Positions 23,684-34,689 of a stretch of DNA of 64,000 nucleotides are shown piece after piece. The position numbers and the translations under genes are program-made. Under the pieces are notes generated by a model. That model ran no database searches. It was not told where the DNA came from and worked only from the letters and a program-made list of their open reading frames with translations. The stretch lies in NCBI RefSeq assembly GCF_019393635.1, contig NC_057863.1:641202306-641266305 (forward strand), read 5' to 3'. Numbering within the stretch: position 1 is the first letter of the stretch; each line of letters begins with the position of its first letter. The DNA is from Dromiciops gliroides (Eukaryota; Chordata; Mammalia; Microbiotheria; Microbiotheriidae).

Positions 23684-24051
23684 GACTAGATCAGTTTTGA
23701 TCACAAAATCTACTCCTGATTCATGGTACTTCCCTTCACTGCAGGCACTACACAAAAACATGTATCCAGCTCCAATTTCAGTAAGCTGCCCTTCATTTGC
23801 CAGACTTGTTTCACTCAGGTCTGCTATTTGGATTCGATACCTGCTGAGTTCTCTCACAAGAGCTGTTTGTCTTTCAAGTCTACTGGATTTTGTGTTGTCT
23901 ATAAGTGTACACACATTCCATGTACTGATGGTGAGTGGAATCATCTTTGCAGAAGGTTTTGTACATTCTTTTGTGTTTTGACTGTAGGGTGGAATTCCCG
24001 CCTGCTGCTGCAAACAGGCCAGGTTTGGGTAAGCAGATAATTTTTAGGTTA

Positions 24052-24201
24052 CTTTTTTTTTTTTGGTTGGGCAATGAGGGTTAAGTGACTTGCCCAGGGT
24101 CATACAGCTAGTAAATGTCAAGTGTCTGAGGCTGGATTTGAACTAAGGTTCTCCTGAATCTAGGGCCACTGCTTTATCCACTGTACTACCTAGCTACCCC
24201 T
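24052..24201 (-). mobile_element. WSINE1-like SINE upstream of RTE, reverse
   Basis: Flanks TAGGTTACTTTT and TAGGGTACCTTTT look like a diverged duplication. Confidence 0.85.
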
Positions 24202-24950
24202 AGGGTACCTTTTCTAGCCCCTTCCTCACACCTGGAGGCGAACAGTGAAATCCTTAAAAGGCTGCTTAGACACCCAGGGGGCTGCCGAATCCTGCTGCTG
24301 CTTCCAGTGAGAAGACAACCCTATGGCCAGGGCTGTCTGTGTGCAGGGTTGTGATTACAGCTTCCAGTGACTCCCCACCTTCTGCTTCATCACTTGCCTG
24401 TTGCCACAGGACTTTGAGATAGCCAAAAATGGTCAAGATTATATGGGTGGTTGTTTTTAAAATTCAAGTATAAATTGGATTTCAGTGAGGCAGAGTTGTG
24501 TGAAGTCATTGGCCTCACTCTCTCTTCCAGAGTCATCACAGCCCAGTGGCAGGACAAAGTCAAGACAACTAGTGATGGCTCAGGATGCAGTGCATGATGT
24601 TGGCGTCTTTGACATCTGACCAAGCTCTCAGCATTCCACACTGCCTACTTCAGCTGCCTTCATGGCTGATAGAACAAATTGTTCTTATCTGCCCATTCCA
24701 TCAGGGAAGTCTTCACATGCTTGGGGCAGATACCCTGCTAACTCACCATAGGGTTTGAGAACCCTTGGTTATCGTCAGACTGGTTTGGCACTTGCGGAAA
24801 ACAGTTTCCTGGGGTATGGCCACTGTGCCATCTACAACTTCTTGGAACCACAAGTGAGAGTTGGGTAAATCAGGAGGACATCCATGGTAGATGAGCAGCC
24901 CTGAAGAAAGCTAGGCAACCCTCACAGCAGAGGTACTAGTCTTCAAGGTA
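24202..24950 (-). mobile_element. RTE-derived SINE-like or RTE 5' region sequence
   Basis: On the minus strand this resembles the RTE-derived tail of MAR1 (plus-strand phrases ggatttcagtgaggcag and cactctctcttccagag). A second relative lies at 42,600-42,905. It may be the 5' part of the neighbouring RTE copy or an independent insertion. Confidence 0.5.
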
Positions 24951-25602
24951 ATTTTTTTTTTGAGGGAGGGAAGACTAATACCAGTGGAGATCAAAAAAGG
25001 TTTCATACAGAAAGAGAACTTTGAGCTGAAGTATGAAGGAAATAGGGGGTTCTAAGAAGCCCCAGGGAGAAGGGAGGACTCTTCAGAAATAGAAAAGTAA
25101 TGGTGCAAAGACACAGAGAGGGAAGAGGAAGCCAGTGCCCTGGACCAGTTTGGTTGGACCTGAGCATACCAAAAAAACCAAAAACAAACAAACAAAACCC
25201 TGAAACAGTCCCTGCCTTCAAAGGCATTTTTTACAATTTCCAATTCAGTCAATCATTTAAAGTGAATAGAACAATGGCTTCACCCACATAAGTAGAAATA
25301 GACCTAAAGATGGCAGCTTCATGACTAAATTGAAAGTGGTGGAATGTGATGTAAGCATAGCTCAGCAAGAAAGAAGGGCTAGGAGAAGAGAGAGCCCTCA
25401 CCCTGCTCAAGTCTTTGCTAAGCTCAGCAGGGCTGAGACTTGCAATGGCAAGTCAGATTTTTTTGATGTCTTAATTGGTATGGCTGACTTTTTTTTTACT
25501 TCCTCCTATGGAAAAAAAAAGTTCTTTGTTATAACTGATGGTTCTCTGGAAAGGGAAGAGGGAGGAATGAGGGGCAAAAATCTAGCTGATATAGGGAAGT
25601 GA
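24951..25602. other. Intergenic, nothing recognised
   Basis: Includes A-rich interrupted stretches (aaaaaaccaaaaacaaac); no gene. Confidence 0.45.
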
Positions 25603-26110
25603 AAGGAATAAGCATTTATTAATCACCTACTAAGCCCCCAGCTTCACTACAGAGATGTATGCAAGTGGGACTTGAGGGCTCTGGGAATAGACATCAGCAG
25701 CTGGGAAGAGATGGCCAAGGACCAGGCCCGATGGAGTTCAGTACTCAGGAGCAGCTTGCACGCAGCTGAGATGGGCCTTCAAGCTCGGGAGGAAGAAAAA
25801 CGAATGAGACACAGGAACCCACGGGCAACAGAGAGCACAGTGTTCCAATGTCCTCATTGCAGCAGCAGCTGCAGCTCCCATATTGGACTGCACAGCCACA
25901 CTGTGGCCTGTGGCTCTTCAAGGCGCTGATCCATGGTCATCTGAGACTGGTGGAAGCCTACTACTATATAAGTCAGGCACTGTGCTAAGTGCTAAGGATT
26001 CAAAAAGAGGCAAAAGACGGCCTTTGCCCCAAAGGAGCTTACAATCTAATAGGCAATACAATACGTTAACAAATATATACAAAACAAGCTATGTACAAGA
26101 TAACGAGGAA
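25603..26110 (-). mobile_element. L2 3' end, reverse, split by RTE
   Basis: 25,603-25,633 (gcatttattaatcacctac) and 25,963-26,110 (gtcaggcactgtgctaagtg, aaaggagcttacaatctaat) are one element. Confidence 0.65.
25634..25962 (+). mobile_element. RTE LINE 3' end (second, younger family), plus orientation
   Basis: An open frame encodes GIDISSWEEMAKDQARW, EEEKRMRHRNPRATES and a C-terminal finger FQCPHCSSSC...GLHSHTVACG, ending GSSRR-stop. It interrupts an L2 3' end (25,603-25,633 and 25,963-26,110), with a short CTACTA-type duplication at the junctions. It is closely related to the inverted copy at 27.78-28.70 kb. Confidence 0.75.
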
Positions 26111-26443
26111 ATAATTAACAAATTTGGCATTTGATTAATAATTATAATAAATAATTAACAGGCTATATATCTCATTTGATCTTCGAAACAACCTTGAGAG
26201 GTAGGTGCTATTGTGAGTTCCATTTTATAGTTACCCCTTCCACATCACCCTTATCTGGAAAATCCCTGTGAAACATTTGGCCCTCCCTCCATACCAGAGA
26301 ATTCTGAATTATTATGGTATTAGAAACAACATATCATTGATATTATGCAATATTATATGAATATTTTATGCATTTCTGAGTTTCTAAACTTTTTTTGTGT
26401 CTGGCTTCCCGTGCCATCTGTGGCTTCCACAAAACTCCCCCCA

Positions 26444-27312
26444 AATTCCTATTTAATTTCTTATGCCATGTACCTGGGAGAAATTGTCTGCAACCTTTTA
26501 ATTGATTTCACTCGAAAAGGTTTCCCGTTCCGAAGTCATCTCTCTGAAGCCTTGAAAACCCAGGGAATCTTTAAGAACAGGTTCCTATCCACAGATTGAA
26601 AACAATAGGGCGGCTCTGCTCCAGGTCCGAACGATTCTGCAGGAGCTGGGCCTGAACAGCACCTGCTAAGACAGCATCCTTGTCAAGATGGTCTGTGGGA
26701 TTGTGTCCAAGAGGGCCACCCGGCTCTGCCAGGAGTCCAGAGTGGAGGCCAAGGAGAACCGGGGCCTGAAGACCCTAAATGTGATGGTGGGAGTCAACGG
26801 GATGCTCTACAAGGTTCCATCCTCACTTGTCCAGGATCATGCATCGGACAGTGAGCGAGCTGGCCCCTAACTGTAACGTGAAATTCCTCCTCTCAAAAGA
26901 TGGCAGTGAGGGGCAGCTAGGTGGAGCAGTGGATAGAGCACCGGCCCTGGATTCAGAAGTACCTGAGTTCAAATCCAGCCTCAGACACTTAACACTTACT
27001 GGCTGTGTGACCCTGGGCAAGTCACTTAACCCCAATTGCCCCGCAAAAAAAAAAAAAAAAAAAGATGGCAGTGAGAAGGGAGCCCCACTCATCTCTGCAG
27101 TCACCAAGACCAAAGCCAGCTAAGAGCCCCGCCCTCTGGCCCTCTGCTTCCACTGTGCACTTGGAGGAGATCCTCCTCCTTCTCTCTCTTTCTCTCTCTG
27201 TGCACTCCTCCATCTTCCTTCCTTGGATAACCTGAACAGAACACACGCCAGACCCTACAGATGTACAGAGCCCTGTACACTTCAAGGCATAAAGAACTTG
27301 GGTGCAAAAAAA
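26444..27312 (+). pseudogene. Hexokinase (HK1-like) 5'-truncated processed pseudogene
   Basis: The intronless segment reads like the C-terminal end of hexokinase: [104 protein letters not shown] and after an inserted [15 protein letters not shown]. These resemble HK1 most closely (NSTCDDSILVK, LSPKCNVSFLLSEDGSGKG), though HK2 and HKDC1 are related. It is broken by a stop near 26,598 (LSTD-stop), a stop after NSTC (26,667-26,669) and frame changes near 26,747 and 26,816. The coding end (TAA 27121-27123) is followed by 3' UTR-like sequence and a short A tract at 27,306-27,312, as expected for an L1-mobilised cDNA. Confidence 0.85.
26911..27059 (+). mobile_element. WSINE1-like SINE inside the hexokinase pseudogene
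   Basis: Duplication AAAAGATGGCAGTGAG at 26895-26910 and 27060-27075, splitting the SKDGS codons. It postdates the pseudogene. Confidence 0.93.
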
Positions 27313-27395
27313 CCGTGACTTGCCCAGGGCCCTGTTTGAACTCAGGTCTTCCTGACTTCAGGTCCGGTGCTCTATCCCAAGTCACCTAGTTGCAT
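27313..27395 (-). mobile_element. Decayed CORE-SINE fragment, reverse
   Basis: gtgacttgcccagggccct to agtcacctagttgca, internally deleted; abuts the pseudogene A-tract. Confidence 0.65.
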
Positions 27396-27779
27396 CTAAA
27401 GAAATTTTAAAACAAAAAAGACAAGAAAAAAAAAATCTCTTGTTTAAAAAAAGAAAAGAAAAAAATAAGCTCACCCAGGCTACAGTAAAAAATTAGTTGA
27501 TAAAGTAATAAAATGGATAGAGCCCTGGACCTGTAATGAGGAGCAACTGGGGCGGGGCAGACTCCTAAGAGAGCCCATTTGGAATAGCTCTCTTTGCTAG
27601 AAAATTTTTCCTTAAATCAAACCTAAATCTGCCACTTTACAAGTCTCTTTATTAGCTGTGACTGAAGCTAACACCTCTCTGAGCCTCAGGAAATAATTAC
27701 AGATCATACTTATATATTTCTCTAAGTTTTGCAAAGTACTTTACAAACATTTTTATTATCACAGCAACACGGGGAGGTA

Positions 27780-28697
27780 GTAGGCCTCCACCAGTCTCAG
27801 ATGACCATGGATCAGCGCCTTGAAGAGCCACAGGCCACAGTGTGGCTGTACAGTCCCATACGGGAGCCGCAGCTCCTGCTGCAATGAGGACATTGGAAAA
27901 CTGCGCTCTCTGTTGCCCGTGGGTTCCTGTGTCTCATTCGTTTTTCTTCCTCCCGAGCTTGAAGGTCCATCTCAGCTGCGTGCAAGTTGCTCCTGAGTAC
28001 TGAATTCCATCAGGCCTGGTCCTTGGCCATCTCCTCCCAGCTGCTGATGTCTATTCCCATAGCCCTCAAGTCCCACTTGCATACATCTCTGTAGCGAAGC
28101 TGGGGGCGTCCAGCAGGTCTTTGGCCTGAGGCTAACTCACCATAGAGTAGGTCTTTAGGAATGCGCCCATCTTGCATGCGGTGCACATGACCGAGCCAGT
28201 GCAGTGGTCTTTGTTTCAGTAGCGTGTAGATGCTCAGAAGTTGGGTGCAGGGGCAGCTAGATGGCGCAGTAGATGAAGCACTGTCCCTGGATTCAGGAGG
28301 ACCTGAGTTCAAATCCAGCCTCAGACACTTGACACTTACTAGCTGTGTGACCCTGGGCAAGTCACTTAACCCCCATTGCCCCACAGAAAAAAAAATCATA
28401 CTAGCAGAAGTTGGGTGCATCGGAGCACTTCTGTGTTGGTGATCCTATCTGACCAAGATACGGCAAGGATGTGCCGAAGGCAGCGCATGTAGAAGCTGTT
28501 AAGCTTCTTCTCTTGTCTAGTATATGTAGTCCATGTTTCGCTGCCATACAGCAAGGTACTCAGGATGCATGCTCTATAAACAGCAAATTTGGTTCGTCTT
28601 GTCAGTTTACTGTTTGCCCAGACACGCTTGGCAAGCTCAGCCATGGTTGAAGTAGCTTTCCCAATCCTCTGATTGATCTAACCCTAACCCTAATCCA
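27780..28697 (-). mobile_element. RTE LINE 3' end (second family), minus orientation, inserted in a MIR
   Basis: Reading the minus strand: RVWANSKLTRRTKFAVYRAC, LLYGSETWTTY, RCLRHILAVSWSDRITNTEV, a SINE, then HRMQDGRIPKDLLYGELASG, GRPQLRYRDVCKWDLRA and finger FQCPHCSRSC. A CGA-to-TGA type stop interrupts the tail near 28,011. Target duplication GGGAGGTA lies at 27772-27779 and 28698-28705, dating insertion after the surrounding MIR. The 5' junction carries telomere-type repeats. Confidence 0.8.
28250..28405 (+). mobile_element. WSINE1-like SINE in the younger RTE copy
   Basis: Perfect duplication AGAAGTTGGGTGCA at 28236-28249 and 28406-28419; order of events is MIR, then RTE, then SINE. Confidence 0.93.
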
Positions 28698-29089
28698 GGG
28701 AGGTAAATGATATTAATATCGCCATTTTGCAGGTGAGGAAATTAAGGTAGACAGAGGTTTTCTGATTTAATGTCATGTCTTCTTTACTCCAGGCTAGAAC
28801 TCTGCACCAAGTAATTGCCTATGGGTTTAGAGCTAATACAAAAACAATACATACAGTATAAATGAAAACAGACACAGACACACCAGCTCTGTACACAGAG
28901 AGACTCAGATCCACACATACAGAAATAGACATAGACACCAACATAGATAGAACTGTACACACACACACAGGGACTCACATCTATACACTTAGACACTATA
29001 GACATATAGACACTGAACTGGACATACTCACTGATTTTGGGGACATAGTATGTATGACACTACCTGTGAAATCACAATAGCAGAGTGCT

Positions 29090-29260
29090 ATGAGTAGCAT
29101 TCTGCACTTGGAGTCAGAAAGACAGGTTCAAATTCTTTCACTGTTGTGTAACTGTAAGAAAGTAAGTTAATGTTTCTGAGCTTTCATTTCCTCAGCTGTA
29201 AAATATTATCTAGAGAGTTGCCTACCTAGTTGGGAAGGGCAAAAGGAAATAATGAATTAA
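29090..29260 (+). mobile_element. MIR
   Basis: cacttggagtcagaaagaca, tcatttcctcagctgtaaaa. Confidence 0.65.
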
Positions 29261-29884
29261 AAAAGTACAACTCTTACTATACCTCATTCCCTAGACTAAG
29301 CCTAAATGCATTTGGAAAGTAAAATAATCCCTGTCCTCAAAGAGTTTACATACTAATTGAGGAAGGGAATACTGGTAGGGGAGGGATGAGAGAATGTTTT
29401 AGTTAGGGAAGTTAAGAGGTATTGAATGCAGAAGTGAGAGGGTAGAGGTTGATGTGTTATTTCCGCAGCAATAACAATATTGATTATTATTCTGAGAAGA
29501 GAGCTGTGGGAGTATTGTTGCTGCAGGCAAGAAGATGCCCAGACAATCAAAGGAAAGTGACTCTGCCTGGATTTGGCGGGTCCCTGAGGTGCTCACTAGC
29601 CAATCTCAACTACAAGGCCCCAGAGCAGGAATTCTAAGCCTCCTACTGACTTAAAAGTGTTATATTGTCAATTGGAATGTTATTTTTATGAAGCTTCCAT
29701 TGCCCCAGTTTCCTTAATTATCAAATGGAGATAACAACAGCTAAGGTCTATCTCTCTGGGTTGTTTTGAGGATCTAGATAACTTATTTAAATCACTTTAT
29801 AACACTTAACTATATAAATGTCAGTTTACTATTTCTACCCCAGTTAGCCTTGTCTAGGAATCTCTAGCTTCTTCTTTTTTCTTT
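29261..29884. other. Intergenic, possible L2 remnant at the left edge
   Basis: tccctgtcctcaaagagttt near 29,330 hints at a reverse L2 end; otherwise no feature. Confidence 0.4.
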
Positions 29885-30026
29885 TTTTTTTGGTGAGGCA
29901 GTCGGGGTTAAGTGACTTGCCCAGGGTCACACAGCTAGTAAGTGTTAAGTGTCTGAGGTCAAATTTGAACTCAGGTCTTTCTGAATCCAGGGCCAGTGCT
30001 CTATCCACTGCGCCACCTAGCTGCCC
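29885..30026 (-). mobile_element. WSINE1-like SINE, reverse
   Basis: Complete, from ttttttggtgaggcagtcg to cgccacctagctgccc. Confidence 0.87.
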
Positions 30027-30889
30027 TGAAGTTGGCTTTATTCTAAGGCGGGGAGGAAGGTAAGTAAATACAAGCTACAGTCAAGAAACTGAGATAGCAA
30101 ATTGTCCAAATTGAAGGATTCCCAGCACATGACGAGAGCTTAGAGATCCTTTTGTTTTAGGTGATATTACGTTGGTTACATCAATCCCTGGCAATTTGGT
30201 CTAGCCATCCACACAGGAAAAAACAAGTGGATGAGAAAGGTATTTGCCCAGATTATGACATATATTTAGGTAGATAGTCAATAGAGTCCATCTGCCAGGA
30301 CACAGACATCTTGGACAGATACTGAAAATGGACAATACATTTAACAAACAGGAAGAGGAAAAATTAAAAGTCATGTTCTTCTTGATGTTCATAAAGTCAA
30401 TGCCACAAAATTTCTCCTGGCTTTTATATTCACTGAAAGGCCAATGTTTTATAAGACCCTATTGGATTATACTAAGTCTTTATTACTGCAAGTTTAAGCA
30501 ACGTTACCTAGGAAACTTTCACAAGTGTCTTGGAACGTGGGAAGTCAATCTATTGGAACAAATATCTCTCCAAAAGCAGCAGAGACAAGGCAGAAAACCC
30601 ACTCCAGGTACTGTTGACAACTGATACTCAGTTAAACATACAAAGATGTTGATTCAGGGGTGCATGTCTGGGACAGACCCCTTGAACACAATTTCCAAAG
30701 GAAAATATTTCTCAGAATCAGATAACTTCACCAAGACAATGGAATAAGAAGCCTGTTGAAATGGATATTAATATGCATTGCTGTTCCCTATTGGGTGGTG
30801 TTTTTTTCTTTCCTGATTATAATTATTGACTATTGTTTGATGTAATGCCCTGACCCTCACTACAAAAGTACCTAGATGTCAGATTTAGA
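30027..30889. other. AT-rich intergenic, unidentified
   Basis: A 98-codon open frame (30328-30624) has no recognisable family. The stretch could be an old element, but I see no terminal repeats. Confidence 0.4.
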
Positions 30890-31095
30890 ACACCACTAGG
30901 CAGCTAGGTGGCTCAGTCAATAGAATGTTGGGCCTAGAGGCAGGAAGACCTACATTCAAATCTGGTCTCAGCCAATTACCAGCTGTGTGATCCTGGGCAA
31001 ATCACTTAATCCTGGTTGACTCAGTTTCCTCATCTGTAAAATGAGCTGCATAGAGCAAACCACTCTAGTATCTTTGCCAAAAAAACTGAAAGCCA
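30890..31095 (+). mobile_element. Long CORE-SINE (extended tail subtype)
   Basis: ggcagctaggtggctcagt head, gactcagtttcctcatctg and aaaccactctagtatcttt tail. Confidence 0.75.
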
Positions 31096-32293
31096 GGTTC
31101 TCTGTCATTAGCACCTTGTAAAATTGTTCATCTCATCCCACTCTGTGAATGAGAGTGCTAGAGATCTCCATATAGTCCTATTCTTTGAGGTCTAGATTCC
31201 CCACCTCTGAGCATGGATGATTTTGTCAAATAGACACACCTGTTTAAAGCACAAGCTGTAGAAACTGTGTAAGCTGTGACCGAGTTCTAAAAATTATGGT
31301 TTTCTAATCTTGTTAACAGGTTTTCTTCAGACTATTTCAAATTTATTTTTTATTCCTTGTCAAATTTATTATGGTATATACAAATAACTCTTGCAGTACC
31401 ATAAATCTTTAGCTAGCCTATTGATTAACAAAAAATTTTGTTTTTAATCCAAGGCCAAAGAGAAAGTTGTTGAAAGTGGATTTTGGGGGGAATATAACTG
31501 ATTCTGTTTTATGCTATCATCAGCATCATCGTTACCTTTTTAGATCTGTACTAGATATTTTAATAGGGGTCGGGCAGCTAGGTGGTGCACTGGATAAATC
31601 CCCAGCCCTGGATTCAGCAGGACCTGAGTTCAAGTCTAGCCTCAGACACTTGACGCTTACTAGCTGTGTGACCCTAGACAAGTCACTTAACCCTCATTGC
31701 CCCGAAAAAAAATAGAGGTAAAAAATGAGTTTTCTCTTAGCCCAACTTGGGTCAAAATCACTAATTCTATATTTTTTCTCAATCAAAATGAAAACTTTCA
31801 AGGCATTTTCTCATTTTGTCATATAAAAATTTACCAATTTGATTTTTTTAAAAGCTTACAAATTCAGTCTATTCCAATTCTTTTAGGTTTCTTATCTTCT
31901 AATTCACCTAGAAAATTAAGTTCTAAATCACTCGCCACAAACATACCACTAGGTAGGGGGAAATATTTTCTTTTCTTTTTATAAAAAAGATTTTCCTTCT
32001 GATTCAAACAAGTCTCTTTCTTTCCTCGTTGGAGAAAATAGTTCATAGTTACATGAGGTGGATCATACTGTTCAAAAGTTCAAATTGAAAAACCACTTGT
32101 GTTTGGGAGATAAAACTTTTAAACTTCCTTCAGTTCTATTTAAGAATTAAACATTTTCTCTCATTCCCTAGAGAAAAGAGAAAATTATAGGAGTGCTGCT
32201 GATTCTGTTAAAATTTCACTCAGTTAAATGCTAAAGAGTTATAACCCCCAAAACCTACTAGGATATTTGATCATTTATATATTTTTTAAAATT
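31096..32293. other. AT-rich intergenic, unidentified apart from one SINE
   Basis: No gene or named repeat recognised outside 31570-31713. Confidence 0.4.
31570..31713 (+). mobile_element. WSINE1-like SINE
   Basis: CATTGCCCCG subtype with several substitutions (gtgcactggataaatcccc); flanks AATAG(G/A)GGT. Confidence 0.83.
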
Positions 32294-32460
32294 GGGGCAG
32301 CTAGGTGGCACAGCGGATAGAGCACTGGCCTTGGATTCAGGAGAACCTGAGTTCAAATCTGGCCTCAGACACTTAACATTTATTAGCTGTGTGACCCTGG
32401 GCAGGACACTTGGCCCCAATTGCCTCACCAAAGGGAAAACAAAAAACAAAAACAAAAACA
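32294..32460 (+). mobile_element. WSINE1-like SINE
   Basis: Ends gccccaattgcctcaccaa with an AC-interrupted A-rich tail. Confidence 0.87.
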
Positions 32461-32519
32461 ATTCCTCTTATCTGTCTTTCTCTGCTCTCTCAACATGGCC
32501 AGAATTGGGAATATAAGGA

Positions 32520-32635
32520 AAATGAATCACTGAATATTTGTTAGGCACTATGCTAAATTAACACTAGGGAAGGGAAAAGCAACCAAAGATGGTCTCTGCC
32601 CTCAAGAAGCTTACAATCTAATGGGAAAACACAGC
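32520..32635 (-). mobile_element. L2 3' end fragment, reverse
   Basis: ttgttaggcactatgctaaa, ctcaagaagcttacaatcta. Confidence 0.6.
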
Positions 32636-32645
32636 TTTGAAATTT

Positions 32646-32785
32646 GTTTTTTTTTTTTTTAAGGTAATTGGAGTTAAGTGACTTGCCCAGGGCCACAAAG
32701 TTAGTCTCTGAAGTTATATTTGAACTCAGATCCTCCTGATTCTGGGGTCAGTGCTCTATGCACTGCAGGCCACCTAGATGTTCCA
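32646..32785 (-). mobile_element. Diverged CORE-SINE, reverse
   Basis: taattggagttaagtgact to ccacctagatgttcc, with internal deletion. Confidence 0.75.
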
Positions 32786-33228
32786 GTAGTTCTCTCAATT
32801 TAGAAAACAAAGGTGCTGGGCTGCAACTTTTTCAGCTCTCCTGGTTTATCCTTTCTAGAAGTTCCCAAATTGGTGAAATCACCTTTTATACATGTACTGA
32901 ACGGTCTTGAAGATGAGATTCTGAGAGTCTGAGCCAGCAGTTCCTTTGTGGTTGCCTGAACCATTGCAAGAATTATCAGGGTCCTTGCTAGCCACTGCGT
33001 GACTACACCAACACAGGTCACAGCCAGGTTACTCATATACTGCAGTTTAATCATTCACTCTCAAGGGTGTGACACCCACCATCAGTAGGTGACAGACTTG
33101 CATCTCACACTTCCACAGATCACACATGTATACATACATGCATGCATGCACACATGCATACAATCTTTTTTTCTTGAGCTATGTAACCCAGAGTTTGGAT
33201 CACGCTGGTCATAGAGTGGAAAAGATAC
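32786..33228. other. Intergenic, unidentified
   Basis: Only a short (GCAT)-rich stretch near 33,140. Confidence 0.4.
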
Positions 33229-33381
33229 ATTTGCGGGGGGGGGGGGGCCGGGCACTGGGGGTCAAGTGACTTGCTCAGGGTCACACAGCTAGTAAGTATT
33301 AAGTGTCTGAGATCAGATTTGAACTCAGGTCCTCCTGACTCCAGGGCTGGTGCTCTATCCACTGCGCCACCTAGCTGCCCC
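33229..33381 (-). mobile_element. WSINE1-like SINE with G-run at the tail, reverse
   Basis: The expected T-run is replaced by a run of about 14 G, then gggtcaagtgacttgctca. Confidence 0.83.
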
Positions 33382-33479
33382 AAGAAAAAAGATTCTTAAA
33401 CTGTTCATTCAGTAAGTAGCTACTTTTCCTTTGAGGTTCATGGTCTTCATATCAACCACCCAATCAAAATCCTGGTAAC

Positions 33480-33818
33480 TGTTGTCTAAGGACTCCCTAG
33501 GTCACTCCCTTTCTTTCCTTGATGAGGTTAATATGTGGCTCACAATTTTTCTCTCTTCCCCAACTCTTGCCCTCACACTGGTGGTCTTCCACATACAAAT
33601 CAACTCTCCCTCAAACACCTTAACCTCTCAGTTCCTCAACCTACTCTCCTCCCATCAGTTGCTCCTCCACTCCACTTCAGCCACACACAAATATGGTCAT
33701 ACCTTTGATCTTGATATCACCCACCAATATACCACCTCCATGTTCAAGAACTCTGAAATCCCCTTAACTGACCAGAATCTACTGACTTTTCATCTCTCCC
33801 TTCTGCCTTCCTTTTCTT

Positions 33819-33899
<81 letters not shown>

Positions 33900-34530
33900 G
33901 TGAGGCAATTGGGGTTAAGTGACTTGCCCAGGGTCACACAGCTAGTAAGTGTTAAGTGTCTGAAGCCGGATTTGAACTCAGGTACTCCTGACTCCAGGGC
34001 TGGTGCTCTATCCACTGTGCCACCTAGCTGCCCTGCCTTCCTTTTCAAAACGCTACTCTTCATCCTTACTGGAACTGCCCAGTTTCTAGACCCCTCAATT
34101 ATCAACCAGGCCATCTCCCCTGCACTAACTACTCTCTCCTCTTCTCTTCATCTTGACCCCTTGGTGAACCATTCCAATTCTACACTGTCCTCCTCTCTTG
34201 GATCTCTAGTCTAGTCCCCTTATCATATCACTGATTACACCCAGCCAAGGCTCAGCTTTGCGTCATTACCACCATTTATTGCCTTTTGCTCCTACACATA
34301 AACTGCTGAGCAAAGATGAAGAAAATTGCACAACCATTCTGATCGGTTCTACTACAAACTTATGTTACAGAATCTCAACTGGGTCTGCACTGCCACCGGG
34401 AAATCCTGGAAGAATTTATACTCCATTGGAAGAGTTCAAGAGCTCAGGGTAAACTCGACCTCACTTAAATCCAATTCACCAAAAGTCAAGATATTCCATG
34501 ATCTCATTGGTCCTATTCAAAAATGAGGGA
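33480..34530 (+). mobile_element. L2/CR1-type LINE ORF fragment
   Basis: An open but degenerate frame reads VFHIQINSPSNTLTSQFLNL, HSTSATHKYGHTFDLDITH and PLTDQNLLTFHLSL, the end of a CR1-clade endonuclease and linker. A SINE with an (ATTT)n tail splits it at 33817-34032, after which the LINE continues (FLDPSIINQAISPALTTLSS). Confidence 0.65.
33817..34032 (-). mobile_element. WSINE1-like SINE with (ATTT)n tail in a LINE, reverse
   Basis: Perfect duplication CTGCCTTCCTTTTC at 33803-33816 and 34033-34046. The tail is about 18 units of TTTA between the left duplication and the SINE body. Confidence 0.93.
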
Positions 34531-34532
34531 AG

Positions 34533-34675
34533 CGGGGCAGCTAGGTGGTGCAGTGGATAGAGCACCAGCCCTGGAGTCAGGAGTACCTGAGTTCAAATCC
34601 AGCCTCAGACACTTAACACTTACTAGCTGTGTGACCCTGGGCAAGTCATTTAACCCCAATTGCCTCACTTAAAAA
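34533..34675 (+). mobile_element. WSINE1-like SINE
   Basis: Duplication AAAAATGAGGGAAG at 34519-34532 and 34676-34689. Confidence 0.92.
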
Positions 34676-34689
34676 AAAAATGAGGGAAG

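Larger units (their letters stand above)
20242..24050 (-). mobile_element. RTE-clade LINE, nearly full length, split by SINEs
   Basis: On the minus strand the 5' part has an apurinic endonuclease start, STWNVCTLIDNTKSSRLERQ (near 23,930), ELSRYRIQIADLSET and GAGYMFL. The 3' part has reverse transcriptase C-terminal motifs: FRRLQRKVWERRDIRLPTKL and AVVLTSLLYAHE (near 20,840-20,960). The frame is broken in many places, so the copy is dead. Its 3' end matches the RTE piece at 18.2-18.6 kb. SINEs interrupt it at 21.16-21.33, 22.49-22.64 and 23.54-23.68 kb. Assignment to RTE is from memory of motif order. Confidence 0.75.
27650..28800 (-). mobile_element. MIR, reverse, split by the RTE insertion
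   Basis: Left part 27,650-27,779 (gcaaagtactttacaaaca) and right part 28,698-28,800 (gccattttgcaggtgagga) join into one MIR once the RTE piece is removed. Confidence 0.7.

Noticed and set aside
30328-30624. 98-codon frame as a possible small gene or old viral piece
   Set aside because: No recognisable motif, terminal repeats or neighbours to support either.
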